DNA of 64,000 nt from Nectonema munidae (Eukaryota > Nematomorpha > Nectonematoida > Nectonematidae), in contig JAUIRK010000509.1 in the NCBI GenBank assembly GCA_030549495.1, forward strand, positions 1,486,501-1,550,500, written 5' to 3'. Every line of letters begins with the position of its first letter. Within the stretch, counting starts at the first letter, position 1. The notes beneath the pieces are model-generated. The model was not told where the DNA came from, ran no database searches, and saw only the letters and a list, made by a program, of their open reading frames with translations. Below, one piece after another: positions 22,401-31,380 of this stretch. Position numbers and translations under genes: made by a program.

Positions 22401-25400
22401 TTTTAGAAGTAAACCGCAAATTTGATTAACACTTATAGGTATTTCCAGATCCTAAACGTAAAAAATTAGTCCAAAAATGAAACCAGCATGGCCGATTTAG
22501 TATAACATATATATTTTATGTAAAATGTGAAGGAATGTTTTTGGAGACAATTTTCAGAAGTAAACCACAAATTTGATTAATACTTATAGGTATTTTCAAA
22601 TCCTAAATGTAAAAAATGAGTCCAGAAATGAAAACAGCATGACCGATTTAGTATAAAAACATATATTTTATGTAAAATTTGTAGGTATATTTTATTAGAT
22701 ATATTTTTGATCAATCAAAATTTGATTGACATTTTCTAAAAAGTAGCCATGATTATTGAAAAAATTAAATATATAAAGTGTTATGCGTTCCAAACTCTAT
22801 ATAATTATAAATTTTCAGGGTATTATATAATATAGATCCTAAGTTATAAGGTTAAGTACAGATAATGTCAAAATTTTGCTGAAAAATTTTAATTTTTGAT
22901 TTTGATTGACAGTTTTGAACATGAAAGGGTCATTCAACTACCATGAAAATGGTTTCAAAACATGCAGCTAGCGATTTTAGGAAAAGTCACAAAATTTGAA
23001 GGGATATGATTCAGCCAATTTTCTACAATTAATTTTTTAGTGAAGGGGGGGGGGGTTAAGAAAATAACTAATAGGGTTAAGAAAATTCTATGAAAAAATT
23101 TCAACAAGTTTACAAAGCTGAAAGAGAATTGCAAAAGGACGAAATGGAACTAAAACAATTTTTAATTCAGATATATTCAGAACTTACTTGGACTGACTTT
23201 ACTTTCATTTCTGCCAGATTCTTCTTCAATTATCTTCTGCAAAAAGTAGGATGTTTTTATTCTAAAATATCTAAATTTCATAAAAAGAAGAATAACCTGA
23301 TGTTGATCCTGCTCAATATGAGAAAACTGTATATCTGTTAAAATAATAATTACTTGAATCAAATCATATGCTGCAAATATACTTTTTCCATTATGATGAA
23401 CATTGAAAATCCATTTAAATTAATAAGAATAGATACTAACACTTTGAAAAGAAATTCTGGCTATACCGCTGTTTCACAGATTTAAATATTTCAATCTAAG
23501 CGTGTCTAATGTCAATATGTATGTATTCGTATGTATCTAGGTATGTCTAGATTTTCCCAAAGTTCTTTTCTAAGTGATAAAATAAGTCAATGAAATAATG
23601 TAGCTCTTTTTGGAAGTGTGTGCAAAATGGGAACATCTGGCTTGCCCATCATATAGACCAGTCATTTTCACTTAGATTTTTCCTGCATTTAAAATTTCCC
23701 TTTCGATGTTTCAATTTTTTCATTAAAATATGCTATTTTTAAAGCGCTATCCTTTGTCTCATTTGATTTTGACAACAGATTTCGAAATTTTTCATATTTT
23801 TCACTCAAATTTTATTGGATATTTTTAAATATCTTGAAAATTGATACATCCCTAAGATTAAAAATAGGGGTATATCTATATTTTTCCTAAATAAAGTTTA
23901 TTTGTGTCAATTATTGATTATGCTATCGTAACAAGTGTGTCATTAAAATCTTTATAGTTCTAAGGAATCAAAAAAATTAAATGAAATAAAAAGAGTTTCT
24001 AAGGAATGCAATTAAAAAATGAAACACATTGTCTGTAGATAAAAAATTTATTTCAACTTGCATATAAAGCTGAGGTATTCTCTAAAAATTGGCCTCTGTC
24101 ATACTAACGAGAAATGTTATGTTTGCTATCCGAATTCCTCATATGTACGCTCTTTTCACATCCAGAGCCTAATTACAAAATATCTTACATCATTCTTTCT
24201 AATTTGAAGGTCATCTTCTCCTGAATATTCATCTAAACTTCTCACAAAGAGGAAACTTTTCAAATTTTTATCATCAATCCATAATACAATTGACTATCTC
24301 TATACCGGAAATCACAAATTCGGACCTTCGTTAATCCAGCACTTTGACTATTCTGAAATCTTTAATTTAGCAAAATCATTGAATGCTTGATTCAATTAAC
24401 AACTGAGCTTCTAGAAGGTTTAGAGAATAAAAGTTTTCTAAATGAAGAAGAACTAATGATTCTCTATATCTAACAAGAAAAAGTAATTGGAGAAAGACCA
24501 AAGCACCTAAAGCGATACGTTTAAAAGGAATGTTCAAAAAGTTGTCTACACCCAGTAGAATCACTACATCTGAAAATCAATTTACCAATTCTAATGTGCA
24601 ATAATTTTTTTGTTGTACTTTTAGTATCAAACTGACATCAGCCATTGAATTTTTGTTCGAGTCAAGTTTATAGTGAGAGAAAGCGAGTAAGCAAAGTGTA
24701 ATTTTTTTATTAAAATTGGGATGATTAAACCGGAAGAGTCACTAATTCTGAAAGGCCGAATCCCAAACATTCCGAATTAGTGATGGTTGACTATAATATA
24801 AATGCAATTTTTATAAAATATCCGCTCTTTAACCATTTTCAGCTAAAGATACATATGTTTGCTAACGCACCTAGATATAAAGGGATGCCTGAGATTACTC
24901 ACACAGGTTCACTTCTTTAAAGGATTGATAAAAACAATTTTTTGACCTGAAATTCCTATTTTTTGACTTTATAATCAAAAAGACATATTGTATGATTTTT
25001 TTGACATAAAGAAAAATTTTAAGCTTTTTCAATAAAAAAGATTAATAAAAATTTTAAATTTTGAGTAAAATAAGTATAGGTTTAAAATATTATTTAATAT
25101 TTTTGCTTCTTTACAAATAATTTTTCCAATTTTGTTGAACTTTTTCAAAAAAACTTATTTTTGAAATTTATGACCTAAAAATTCCAAAAATAGAAGAAAA
25201 AATAGTCGAAACTATTTTAAAATTGGTTCCAAGTTAATTTTGTTTTTTTAAATATTTTTTTGATATTTATTCGCTTCGGATGAATCGAAATTTTTAAAAG
25301 AATGTTTTATTCGAAATTTTAATTTTTATATTTTCCTAACTTTATTTTAGTTTTTTATTCAACAACAAAAGTAAAAACAAATTATGATGAAAACAAGACA

Positions 25401-28119
25401 TTTAAAATTTGGAAATAAAAGTGTCAATTAAAATGATGAGTGATGATTACAAATTAAATTTAAATTGACTAATCATGAAATATATTTTTGGTTTTCTAAA
25501 ACATCTTTGCACAAAATAAAATATTGACTTTGACTTAAAATAAATGTTTGACTTTATTGACCTAAAAAATGCAAAAAGAGAAGAAAATAGTTGAAACAGA
25601 GTTTGGTTTACAGTGACTTTTTGTTATTTAAAATAAATAGACATTATTGACTTTTGTTTGCGCTGTTGATGAGTTGTCAACTTCTCTATACCCAAGGAAA
25701 GTAAGAATCTCTAGAAGCAACTCCCATATCGCTTATATTTCGTGTGTTAACTTACTACCTTTTTTTACTTTTTATCTTGAGGCAATTTGATGTAACGTTG
25801 GCCATCTTTAAATCACACGCACGATTTTTGGATTTTAAAGTGATTAGATATTATGTCAAATTATTATCTGGGATAAAAAGGATTATCACGTCGTAGCTTT
25901 GAGATATTTGAGTTTTATCATATCAATGAAGTCGGTATTTGGCAAAATATTCGCATCAAACAAGACACGAATTACATTAATCCTGTTTTGCTTCTTATCA
26001 ATTCCTGTGTTAAATGAGGATATTTCTTCAATCATTATTGTTACATTGGTATGGCACAAAACTCGAAAACTCAAACCTACTCTTTAATATATTTGATCCG
26101 AGAAAAAAGAGAAGATATTAAGAAATTCGATTCAAAACTGTCTTTTAATCAAGAAATCGCTTGCCGACATTTAAAGATCACAATATTGGGGTTGAATTGG
26201 TTAAGCGCAAAAAATATTTAAAAAAATTGAAAAAGTAGCGCAAAGAATTAAAAAGACAAAATAAAAGTATGCGGGTATTCATTTTGCAATTACTCCCAGT
26301 TTAGGAAACACTGTTTCAGATGGAAGTACGATTATAGAATTATTGTTAATTTGAGAATTTTTGGCGGGTCTACAGATACGGCCTTGAATATACTAACAGT
26401 AGAACTTAGGACCAGTGCTTTCGCTAACACTCCGTGTTTGGATTATGACCTGCTTTTGTCACGGATATGTTTTTCTTTTTTACCTGCTCATTCTTTTAGT
26501 AATGTCTTAAAAGCTCTTGACACACACGCACATCTTAATAAAGACGATCCTATAATTTACTTTCATATTTTGATACTCTTTCATCCTTCTACTTACATGA
26601 AAGCGTTTGCGCTGTACAGATCTAAAATTCTCAGGTTATCCAAAAATCCGTGCTGTCAATATTTTTATGAAGTGTTCATTGCCAAAATGCCCATTTTCGG
26701 CATATTCCATTCACAATTATGAAACAAAAGCTTTACGATTGAAAGTATATAGAGATTTTACATTCAACGACTCACCACAATTTCTACCACCTGTGACACT
26801 CCTTTTTTATTCAATCCTCAAAAAAGTAAACGCAAAGAATTTCTGATCAAGGCACACGACCCAATTTTTTGGCTTGACTTTTACTTGAGCGAGCATAATT
26901 CGATGGAATTTTTTTTCTTCTGCAAACACAATAAGTTACTAAATACAAATTAAAATTAAATTTGACATTTTAAGGCTTTTTCTGTGAATTTTTAGTCCAA
27001 TAAAATGTTAGAAAATCATTTCATAAGAAAGTTGGCTCAAACAAATCAAAAACTAGAGTCTAAATTTATTTTACTGATATTTTTTTTAAATGAGGTCAAA
27101 TTTTAATTTTTACATTTTAAATTTTCTTTCAAATCTCATCCACACAAATTATTTCCACTTCCAAAGCTGTCATGCAACTTCAAAATCTGTTGAAAGATTA
27201 TTTTAAATGTTGGAAAAACTTTAAGGCAAAGATAAAAATTTTGATTATAATTATAATTTAGCATATAATAATTTATTTTTTTATAACTTTTATCTAGTAT
27301 ATTTTTTTAATTAATTTATTTTTTTTATTTATTTATTATTTTTAAAGTAAAGTAAAAAAACAAGTTCCATATCAAGCTGAGATGGACATGTGGAATCTTT
27401 TCACAAACAACGACACATTAGGTGAGAAGTTGAATGAACACGAGCAAGCATCAGGAGTTCAAAGAAGCAAGAAGCCATGGAGATAAACGTCCAGTTGTCG
27501 CATTCGGAAGCCAGTATAAAGCAGGATTCAAGAATAACATTCTTTATAGAAAGAGCAAAAAAAAAAGAAAAAAAAATGGAAAAGGAAGAGAAAAAAAAAG
27601 AATGCAAGCAGAAGTTAAATTTGTACATAAAGATTAAAGATTGATTATTGCTTTTTTAACAGCTTTCATTCTTTTTTCTTTTTTCTTTTACAAAATTATG
27701 TAACAAACAGAAAAGATTCATTATAAAATTTAAATGTTTAGGTAAAGTGAACAATTTCTTCCAATAATTCAAAATTTTTTGGTTAAATACTTGGCTTCGA
27801 TCGCACTAGGTCTCGGGTTCAATTCTATAAGGTCTCGGGATCGATCCCACAAGGTCTCAGGTTAGATCCAGCAGCAAGCCTTGTGAATGAAACTGACTAC
27901 TATATTCTAAATTTCATTGAATGCAGATTTAAGCAAAGGTAGCGGAAACTTACAGAATACGGAATAGACGATTACAAAGGAAACCACAACCATCAGCAAG
28001 AAGATGAAGAAAAATATGAAGATGGTTCTCTTGAGGTAGTTGCGAACCTCCTCCCTCTGCTTCTTACTTTCCGTGGAAAAGGTGTAGTTCGGAACATAAG
28101 CGGCGTGCGCAATACGATC
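13320..28119 (-). CDS. Membrane protein with five LDL-receptor class A repeats
   Basis: Not recognised as a named gene. Exons on the minus strand, in order: 28119-27954 (transmembrane), 23236-23188 (possible stalk), 18145-17906, 14847-14620 and 13438-13320 (stop). The transmembrane exon reads NYLKRTIFIFFFIFLLMVVV and on through SFVIVYSVF; the Lys/Arg-rich flank before it predicts the N-terminus inside and the cysteine-rich part outside (type II). The next modules are five LDLa repeats of about 40 residues, each with six cysteines; repeats 1, 3 and 5 keep the calcium-binding Asp-Cys-x3-Ser-Asp-Glu pattern, while 2 and 4 have a modified last loop. LDLa repeats bind calcium and protein ligands outside the cell. 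LDLa exons are all phase 1 on entry, so they join cleanly. The transmembrane exon ends in phase 1 and cannot join directly to 18145 (it would form a stop), nor to the stalk exon (phase 0), so at least one exon is missing from this model, as is the 5' end. Joining the membrane exon to the LDLa exons is inference. Confidence 0.65.
13591..13596 (+). promoter_or_regulatory. Candidate poly(A) signal of TFIIA
   Basis: First plus-strand AATAAA after the TFIIA stop at 13113. If used, the TFIIA 3' UTR would run antisense through the last coding exon of the LDLa gene (13438-13320). A second AAATAAA lies at 13677-13683. Confidence 0.35.
14045..14100 (-). repeat. SINE-like fragment
   Basis: The minus strand has AAAAAGTCTCAGGTTCGCT, matching the B-box block of the family at 1-88 and 2512-2605. 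Short and degenerate. Confidence 0.3.
14620..14847 (-). CDS. LDLa gene exon: third and fourth LDLa repeats
   Basis: Acceptor ATTTCAG, donor GTAAAA, phase 1 to phase 1. The third repeat, CKQDEYKCRNGKC...CEDNSDEPDNC, is canonical; the fourth, CHSSQISCGHGEIC...CDGVPDC...FLDELNC, keeps six cysteines but has Leu-Asp-Glu in place of Ser-Asp-Glu. The two repeats are joined by a single Lys, giving a Cys-Lys-Cys pattern. Confidence 0.9.
15598..15666. repeat. Short tandem repeat, unit about 29 bp
   Basis: ATTTGGCCAACGTGCATTTA TCTAATGGAC occurs twice head to tail and begins a third time (ATTTGGCCGAA). A related CGGCCAAATGCCCGGCC block lies near 15851. In an intron of the LDLa gene; no coding role. Confidence 0.7.
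15667..17905. other. LDLa gene intron, no gene seen
   Basis: AT-rich. One copy of the dispersed ATAGATGGCGTTAAT motif near 17276. I recognise no gene or transposon domain on either strand. Confidence 0.5.
17906..18145 (-). CDS. LDLa gene exon: first and second LDLa repeats
   Basis: Acceptor TTCCTCTGCTTTAAG, donor GTAAGA, phase 1 to phase 1. The first repeat, CVDGKFAC...CNGRIDCGDQSDEHLAC, has a longer first loop; the second, CKEDEKKCSHGGC...CDSVHDC...DYSDEMDC, has an enlarged last loop. Twelve cysteines in all, in two LDLa sets of six. Confidence 0.92.
18160..18330 (-). mobile_element. LINE-like 3' end with poly(A) tail beside an LDLa acceptor
   Basis: On the minus strand CCTAATAAAATTGTTATTAT is followed by about 20 adenines, the usual look of a non-LTR retroposon 3' end. 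The tail stops about 15 bases before the splice acceptor of exon 18145-17906. No coding part is recognisable, so it may be only the 3' stub. Confidence 0.4.
18462..18607 (-). repeat. tRNA-derived SINE, copy 1
   Basis: The minus strand begins GTTGTCGGCAGATGGCCTAG, with A box TGGCCTAGTGG, B box GGGTTCGAGTCCC, a second T-arm-like GGGTGCGATACC, then CCGACAACT and an A-rich tail (poly-T at 18462-18470 on plus). The ends GTTGTCGG and CCGACAAC can pair like an acceptor stem. A near-identical copy is at 49531-49667 in the same orientation. Confidence 0.85.
19665..20180 (+). repeat. Tandem array A, unit about 150 bp
   Basis: About three and a half units, each marked by GCTGAATTCAGTGGTGAT at about 19673, 19832, 19977 and 20126, followed by AATCAATCAAACCTGTCAAA and GACAGCTCATCTC. 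The same unit appears inverted at 34145-34200, 35515-35590 and 47140-47260, and once more at 52935-52990. Confidence 0.75.
21250..22740 (+). repeat. Tandem array B, unit about 150 bp
   Basis: About ten diverged units. Landmarks repeat in order: AAACCGCAAATTTGATT, ACACTTATAG, GTTCAGAAATGAAA, TTGGTATAAAA, ATATATTTCAT. An inverted array of about five units is in the second element at 34500-35220. Short open frames inside are by-products of the repeat. Confidence 0.75.
23188..23236 (-). CDS. Possible stalk exon of the LDLa gene
   Basis: The minus strand has TTTTTGCAG / 49 bases / GTAAGTT, near-perfect splice sites. The open frame KIIEEESGRNESKVSP is phase 0 on entry and phase 1 on exit; the exit base A plus AA gives Lys before the first LDLa Cys at 18145. 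This solves the stop that a direct join from the membrane exon would make. There is no homology support. Confidence 0.4.
23237..27800. other. LDLa gene intron, mostly unexplained
   Basis: AT-rich. Contains the pogo-like element at 24287-24797. Open stretches at 25886-26087 (both strands), 26351-26722 and 27434-27637 resemble nothing I can name. An exon linking the membrane exon to the stalk (phase 1 in, phase 0 out) should lie here but was not found. Confidence 0.4.
24287..24797. mobile_element. Short pogo/Tigger-like non-autonomous element
   Basis: The left end, CAATTGACTATCTCTATACC, and the right end read on minus, TATAGTCAACCATCACTAAT, are of the CAGTTGACT-type inverted ends used by Tigger elements, next to TA. 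Both ends continue into AAATTCGGA / AATTCGGAA. About 510 bp, no domain recognised inside. The match is degenerate. Confidence 0.35.
27809..27890 (+). repeat. Triplicated B-box block of the SINE family
   Basis: Three head-to-tail units of about 22 bp: AGGTCTCGGGTTCAATTC, AGGTCTCGGGATCGATCCCA, AGGTCTCAGGTTAGATCC, then GCAGCAAGCCT as in the family at 1-88. Each unit carries a pol III B-box-like core. It lies in the intron just after the membrane exon. Confidence 0.6.
27954..28119 (-). CDS. LDLa gene membrane-spanning exon
   Basis: After CATTTAG: DRIAHAAYVPNYTFSTESKK, QREEVRNYLKR, then about 24 hydrophobic residues (TIFIFFFIFLLMVVVSFVIV...), donor GTAAGT, phase 0 to phase 1. The basic residues before the hydrophobic stretch point to an N-inside single-pass anchor. 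It is the only good exon upstream of the LDLa exons on this strand, and its exit phase equals that of the LDLa modules. It could instead belong to a separate gene. Confidence 0.7.
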
Positions 28120-28189
28120 CTAAATGTAAAGTTTTAGCAGAATCCGTGCAGCAAATCTAGAAAAACTCTTCTCCACTTGTTCCTGCGGT

Positions 28190-28350
28190 TAGATCATTTG
28201 ATTTGGGACAAAAGGGCATCGGGGTTTGAGTCTAGCTGCACTTTTAATAAGCTATTTGGTTCATCAGACGTCACTTAAAACGTCATCGTTTGTACACACA
28301 AAGACATGAAACTGATGAGTCTTCAATAGCCAAAGGCGCTCTTTCACAGA
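28190..28350 (+). repeat. SINE-like copy with hammerhead-like core, copy 1
   Basis: B-box-like GGGGTTTGAGTCTAG, then 28310-28340 AACTGATGAGTCTTCAATAG CCAAAGGC. CTGATGAGTC matches the conserved 5' core of hammerhead ribozymes, followed by an AATAG loop as in the flatworm SINE-embedded ribozymes; the GAAAC core is not intact. A second copy starts at about 28535 and a third is inverted at 57960-58075. Confidence 0.45.
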
Positions 28351-28534
28351 GTGTACGGTTAAGGATGATGATGAAAGACAAGAGAATTTACAAATCTAGT
28401 TATAAGTAACACTTTGTATGCACAATTAAGTATACCATTACTACCGGCAATATTTACGCTCTACTACTACTACATTGATTCGAGACCGCAATGGTACATT
28501 CAATTCATAAGTAGATAAAGATCATCAAAGCTAA

Positions 28535-28690
28535 CCGTTGACGGCTCGTTGGTTGATACAGCCATTAGATGCCGGTTCAAACTTCATGCTTACGACGCAC
28601 AAAGTCGAACTGACGAGGCTTCAATAGCTCTCAATAGCATATTGAGCCCTATCAGGCTTCACTAACTCTCACTAAAATATAATTAGTTAA
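28535..28690 (+). repeat. SINE-like copy with hammerhead-like core, copy 2
   Basis: GTTGGTTGATACAGCCATTA, B-box-like CCGGTTCAAAC at 28572, then GTCGAACTGACGAGGCTTCA ATAGC at about 28604. Order and spacing match the copy at 28190-28350. Degenerate. Confidence 0.45.
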
Positions 28691-28745
28691 AACGAGGAAC
28701 TGTCAACGGGATATTAATAATAATCCATCGAGATGACGGTCGCAA

Positions 28746-29025
28746 AGAAATAAATAAAAACGCTTTTTCTTGTCAAAAGTGTGTGAATTTGAAAAGATTT
28801 TTTTCACAACGTATGATAAATGATTGGAATTCTTTGCCTGATTTCGTTGTTTATTCTCCGTCTTTAAATATTTTTAAGAACAGGCTCGATAATTTTTGGA
28901 AAGAAAAAATGTTTGATCACGGTTAAATTTTTTTTTCTTTTCTATAAAAAATGATGTGAATATTTTTATGGGCTTTTTTTGCTTCCTTTTTGGCTAATAA
29001 AGTTATGTTATGTTAAATTCATTTA
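28746..29025 (+). mobile_element. LINE 3' fragment (end of reverse transcriptase ORF and 3' UTR)
   Basis: The plus frame ends ...FFSQRMINDWNSLPDFVV, SLNIFKNRLDNFW and a stop at about 28925, the typical C-terminus of CR1/Jockey-type LINE ORF2 proteins. It is followed by a short 3' UTR ending GGCTAATAAAGTTATGTTAT, a simple-repeat tail. The copy is 5'-truncated, as is usual for LINEs. Confidence 0.75.
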
Positions 29026-29049
29026 TTAAATTCACAGATTTTTTGAAAA

Positions 29050-30360
29050 GTAACGATTTCGTGAAAGTAAGTTTTTTACAATACGAATTTAGTTAATTTA
29101 AAAAAATTTACAAAAAAAGTTTCTATGAGAGAAAAATTGAAATGAAATCTAGAAGCTATTTTTGTATTGTATCGATGTGATTAATTATTTTTGTTAAGAA
29201 ATTTGTTGAAAGGATTATCAGAAATCATGGATTTAAGGAGACAACAAAGAAATAAATGAATTTGATGAAGGCAAAGATGAAAAGGAAGTTAAGATTAAAG
29301 TTGGAGTCAATTAATTTGAAGAACTTTAACTGAATTCTGTTAATTTTATTCAAAAGAGTAAAATTATAGGAACCACAAAATAAGTTTGCGTATATCTAAT
29401 GTGAGGAGAAATGTGAGCATTATAAATAATACTTTTGGTTTTATATGGAAGATATCGGCGAATTTTAAAGAAAAGAGCTGAAAGTTAAGAAATTTCCCAA
29501 ATTACAGAATTAATATGAAGGTTCCATGATAAATCCTCGGAAAGGAAACTCTAACAATAGAAAGATTATTATTAATGTGAAAGCTAGAAGTAAATTTAGT
29601 TTGAGCACCAGATCGAATCATCTACATTTGCATTTTGATAATTAAGCTTAAGGCCTTCTTTTTGCTCCATAAATCATATTTTTCAAGACAACAATTTATA
29701 TGTTGAGCTCCTTTACTCAGATTATCCGTTTTAAAAAGTAGGATGACGTCGTCCGCGTAAAGGAAAATCTCACAAAACTTAGTTAAAAATAATGAAAGCT
29801 CATTAATGTAAAAGCGAATAAAATGGGCCAAGAATGGAGAATTGCGGAAATCCAGCTATAAAGAAGTTTGCCCTCTAGATGTGTTGAGTTATTAAAAATA
29901 AGATAGAAATGGCGATTGTATAAGTAACTTTTCAAGCAAGATAAAAAAGTCCTAAAAAGTTCATGAATCAGGAAATTATGCTTGGTAGTGTCGAAAGCGT
30001 TGGTGAAGTCAAGAAAAAAGGAAACAGAACAGTTTGAGCCATAAAAAGAAAACCAGGTGTCAAAAAGAAATGAAAAGGAGGATTTAAAACAAATTGACTG
30101 TTGCTCATCAAATCAAATTCATGTGTTATTTAGTATCATTCTTTCAAACATTTTAGAGAAGTATAGATAAGATTGAAATGGGCCTAAAATTATTCACTGA
30201 AAGTGTTTCATTATTTTTGGGAATTGGAATGAATAACTTTTCCAATTTGAATATCTGAGCAAAAACTCGTGTAGAAAAGATTGAACTTATGGCGTATATT
30301 CGATAGAGAAGAAATAGAATTAGCAAAATCATTTGGATCATAGAAAGTTTAGATGTGCAA
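29050..30360 (-). mobile_element. LINE reverse transcriptase fragment, decayed
   Basis: The minus strand shows, in order, IFKLEKLFIPIPKNNETLSV with NNFRPISIL (RT entry motif), FFLDFTNAFDTTKHNFLIHE (motif with catalytic Asp), and FLYADDVILL (Tyr-Ala-Asp-Asp at 29748-29759). Pieces are in different frames with several stops, so it is dead. It belongs to the same broad clade (CR1/Jockey-like) as the fragment at 33000-34117, but the two overlap in the RT entry motif, so they are separate copies. Confidence 0.8.
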
Positions 30361-31194
30361 CGGAAACAAAGAATATTTAGGCAGCTTTTATTTCCAATTT
30401 AGAAAATCCATAAACGTCTAGACTGGAAACAGAAGCGTTATGGGTTTAGTTTGATGATTTTAAGATATACATATAATAAAAAAGTTATTAGAAATAGTAA
30501 AAAGTCTTTATTCAAAATTTTTTCAGATATATTTTCGACAACTATATTCATCAACAGATCCTAATTACCAAGTGGAGGAGAAGGGTGAAGAGTTGCTGAG
30601 ATTGGAGTTGGTAGTAAATGAGTGGTCGAAAATTTATCTTTTAAAAATTTTGATAAAGACGTTTTACTATTAAATTATGATTATAATTTCCAGGCCTCTT
30701 TAAAGACTCAGCGCCACTTCATCTATAATATATAACCATCAAAGAAAGATTTTCCTTGTTGTATACCATATTAAGTTCTCTCTTATTTTTTTCAATTCTT
30801 AAAATAGGGGTTCATTTAAAAGGTACTGTAAAAATTTACGATTAATTACACCAAAAATACATATAGTAATAACTCATTTATAGAACTTGGCTCTTCGAAT
30901 AAAAAAATTATTTATCATTTCAAAAGAAGAGATTTTAAGCTTATATTTCAAAATGACGATTTCAGTTTAATCTCAAGTCGGTAACAAAAAAATAAAATTT
31001 TGATCCGTAAGATTTTCTCGACACCGCCATTTCATCCACAATAAAAATAAGATTTCGTTAAGACCCAAAGGAATTTATTCGAAATTTAAGTTTTATATTT
31101 GTGGACTTACGTTGCAGTTCTAAACAGACAGGATAAAATAGACAAGAAAGAAGAATTTATTTAAAGAATTCGTAGTTAAGGTTTGTTGGAGATA

Positions 31195-31380
31195 TCAAAG
31201 CACTTTCACCTCCTTGACCCAGAGATTGTTTATCCCCAACATCCTCATTCCCGTTACATCTCATTTTCACTATTTTATCGTTTATATGTATTTGCTTTGA
31301 AAAAGGAGTTTGTACTCCGAAACTAGTCAGCAATAAAGTGTCCAGTTTTTACAATTTTTTATATTTGTTATAATTATTTC
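31195..31380 (+). repeat. Retroelement 3' end with GG..CCGAAACT hairpin, copy 1
   Basis: GAAAAAGGAGTTTGTACTCC GAAACTAGTC then AATAAAGTGTCCAGTTTTTA. The same skeleton is at 38950-39125 (AAAAGGCTTTATACGCC GAAACTGG ... AATAAAGTGTCC). The stem-loop plus GAAAC and AATAAAGTGTCC mark a shared 3' end, of LINE or Penelope-like type. No coding part is seen. Confidence 0.5.

Larger units (their letters stand above)
19544..23076 (+). mobile_element. Non-autonomous piggyBac-type element, 3.5 kb
   Basis: Flanked on both sides by TTAA (19540-19543 and 23077-23080), the piggyBac target duplication. Ends are CCCTATTAGTGCTGGGC on the left and, inverted, CCCTATTAGT on the right. Inside are two tandem arrays (19665-20180 and 21250-22740) and an unrelated middle tract. 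No transposase domain was recognised. A shorter copy in inverted orientation lies at 34118-35809, and a decayed transposase with the same terminal core lies at 47085-48270. Confidence 0.75.

Noticed and set aside
25886-26087. Overlapping 62-codon frames on both strands
   Set aside because: A weak resemblance to transposon proteins is not enough to name anything.
26351-26722. 123-codon open frame on plus within the LDLa intron
   Set aside because: No recognisable domain on either strand and no splice context; possibly an old transposon piece, but I cannot support it.
27434-27637. Lys-rich 67-codon frame
   Set aside because: The charge comes from an A-rich tract; it may be a retroposed fragment, but no family is recognisable.
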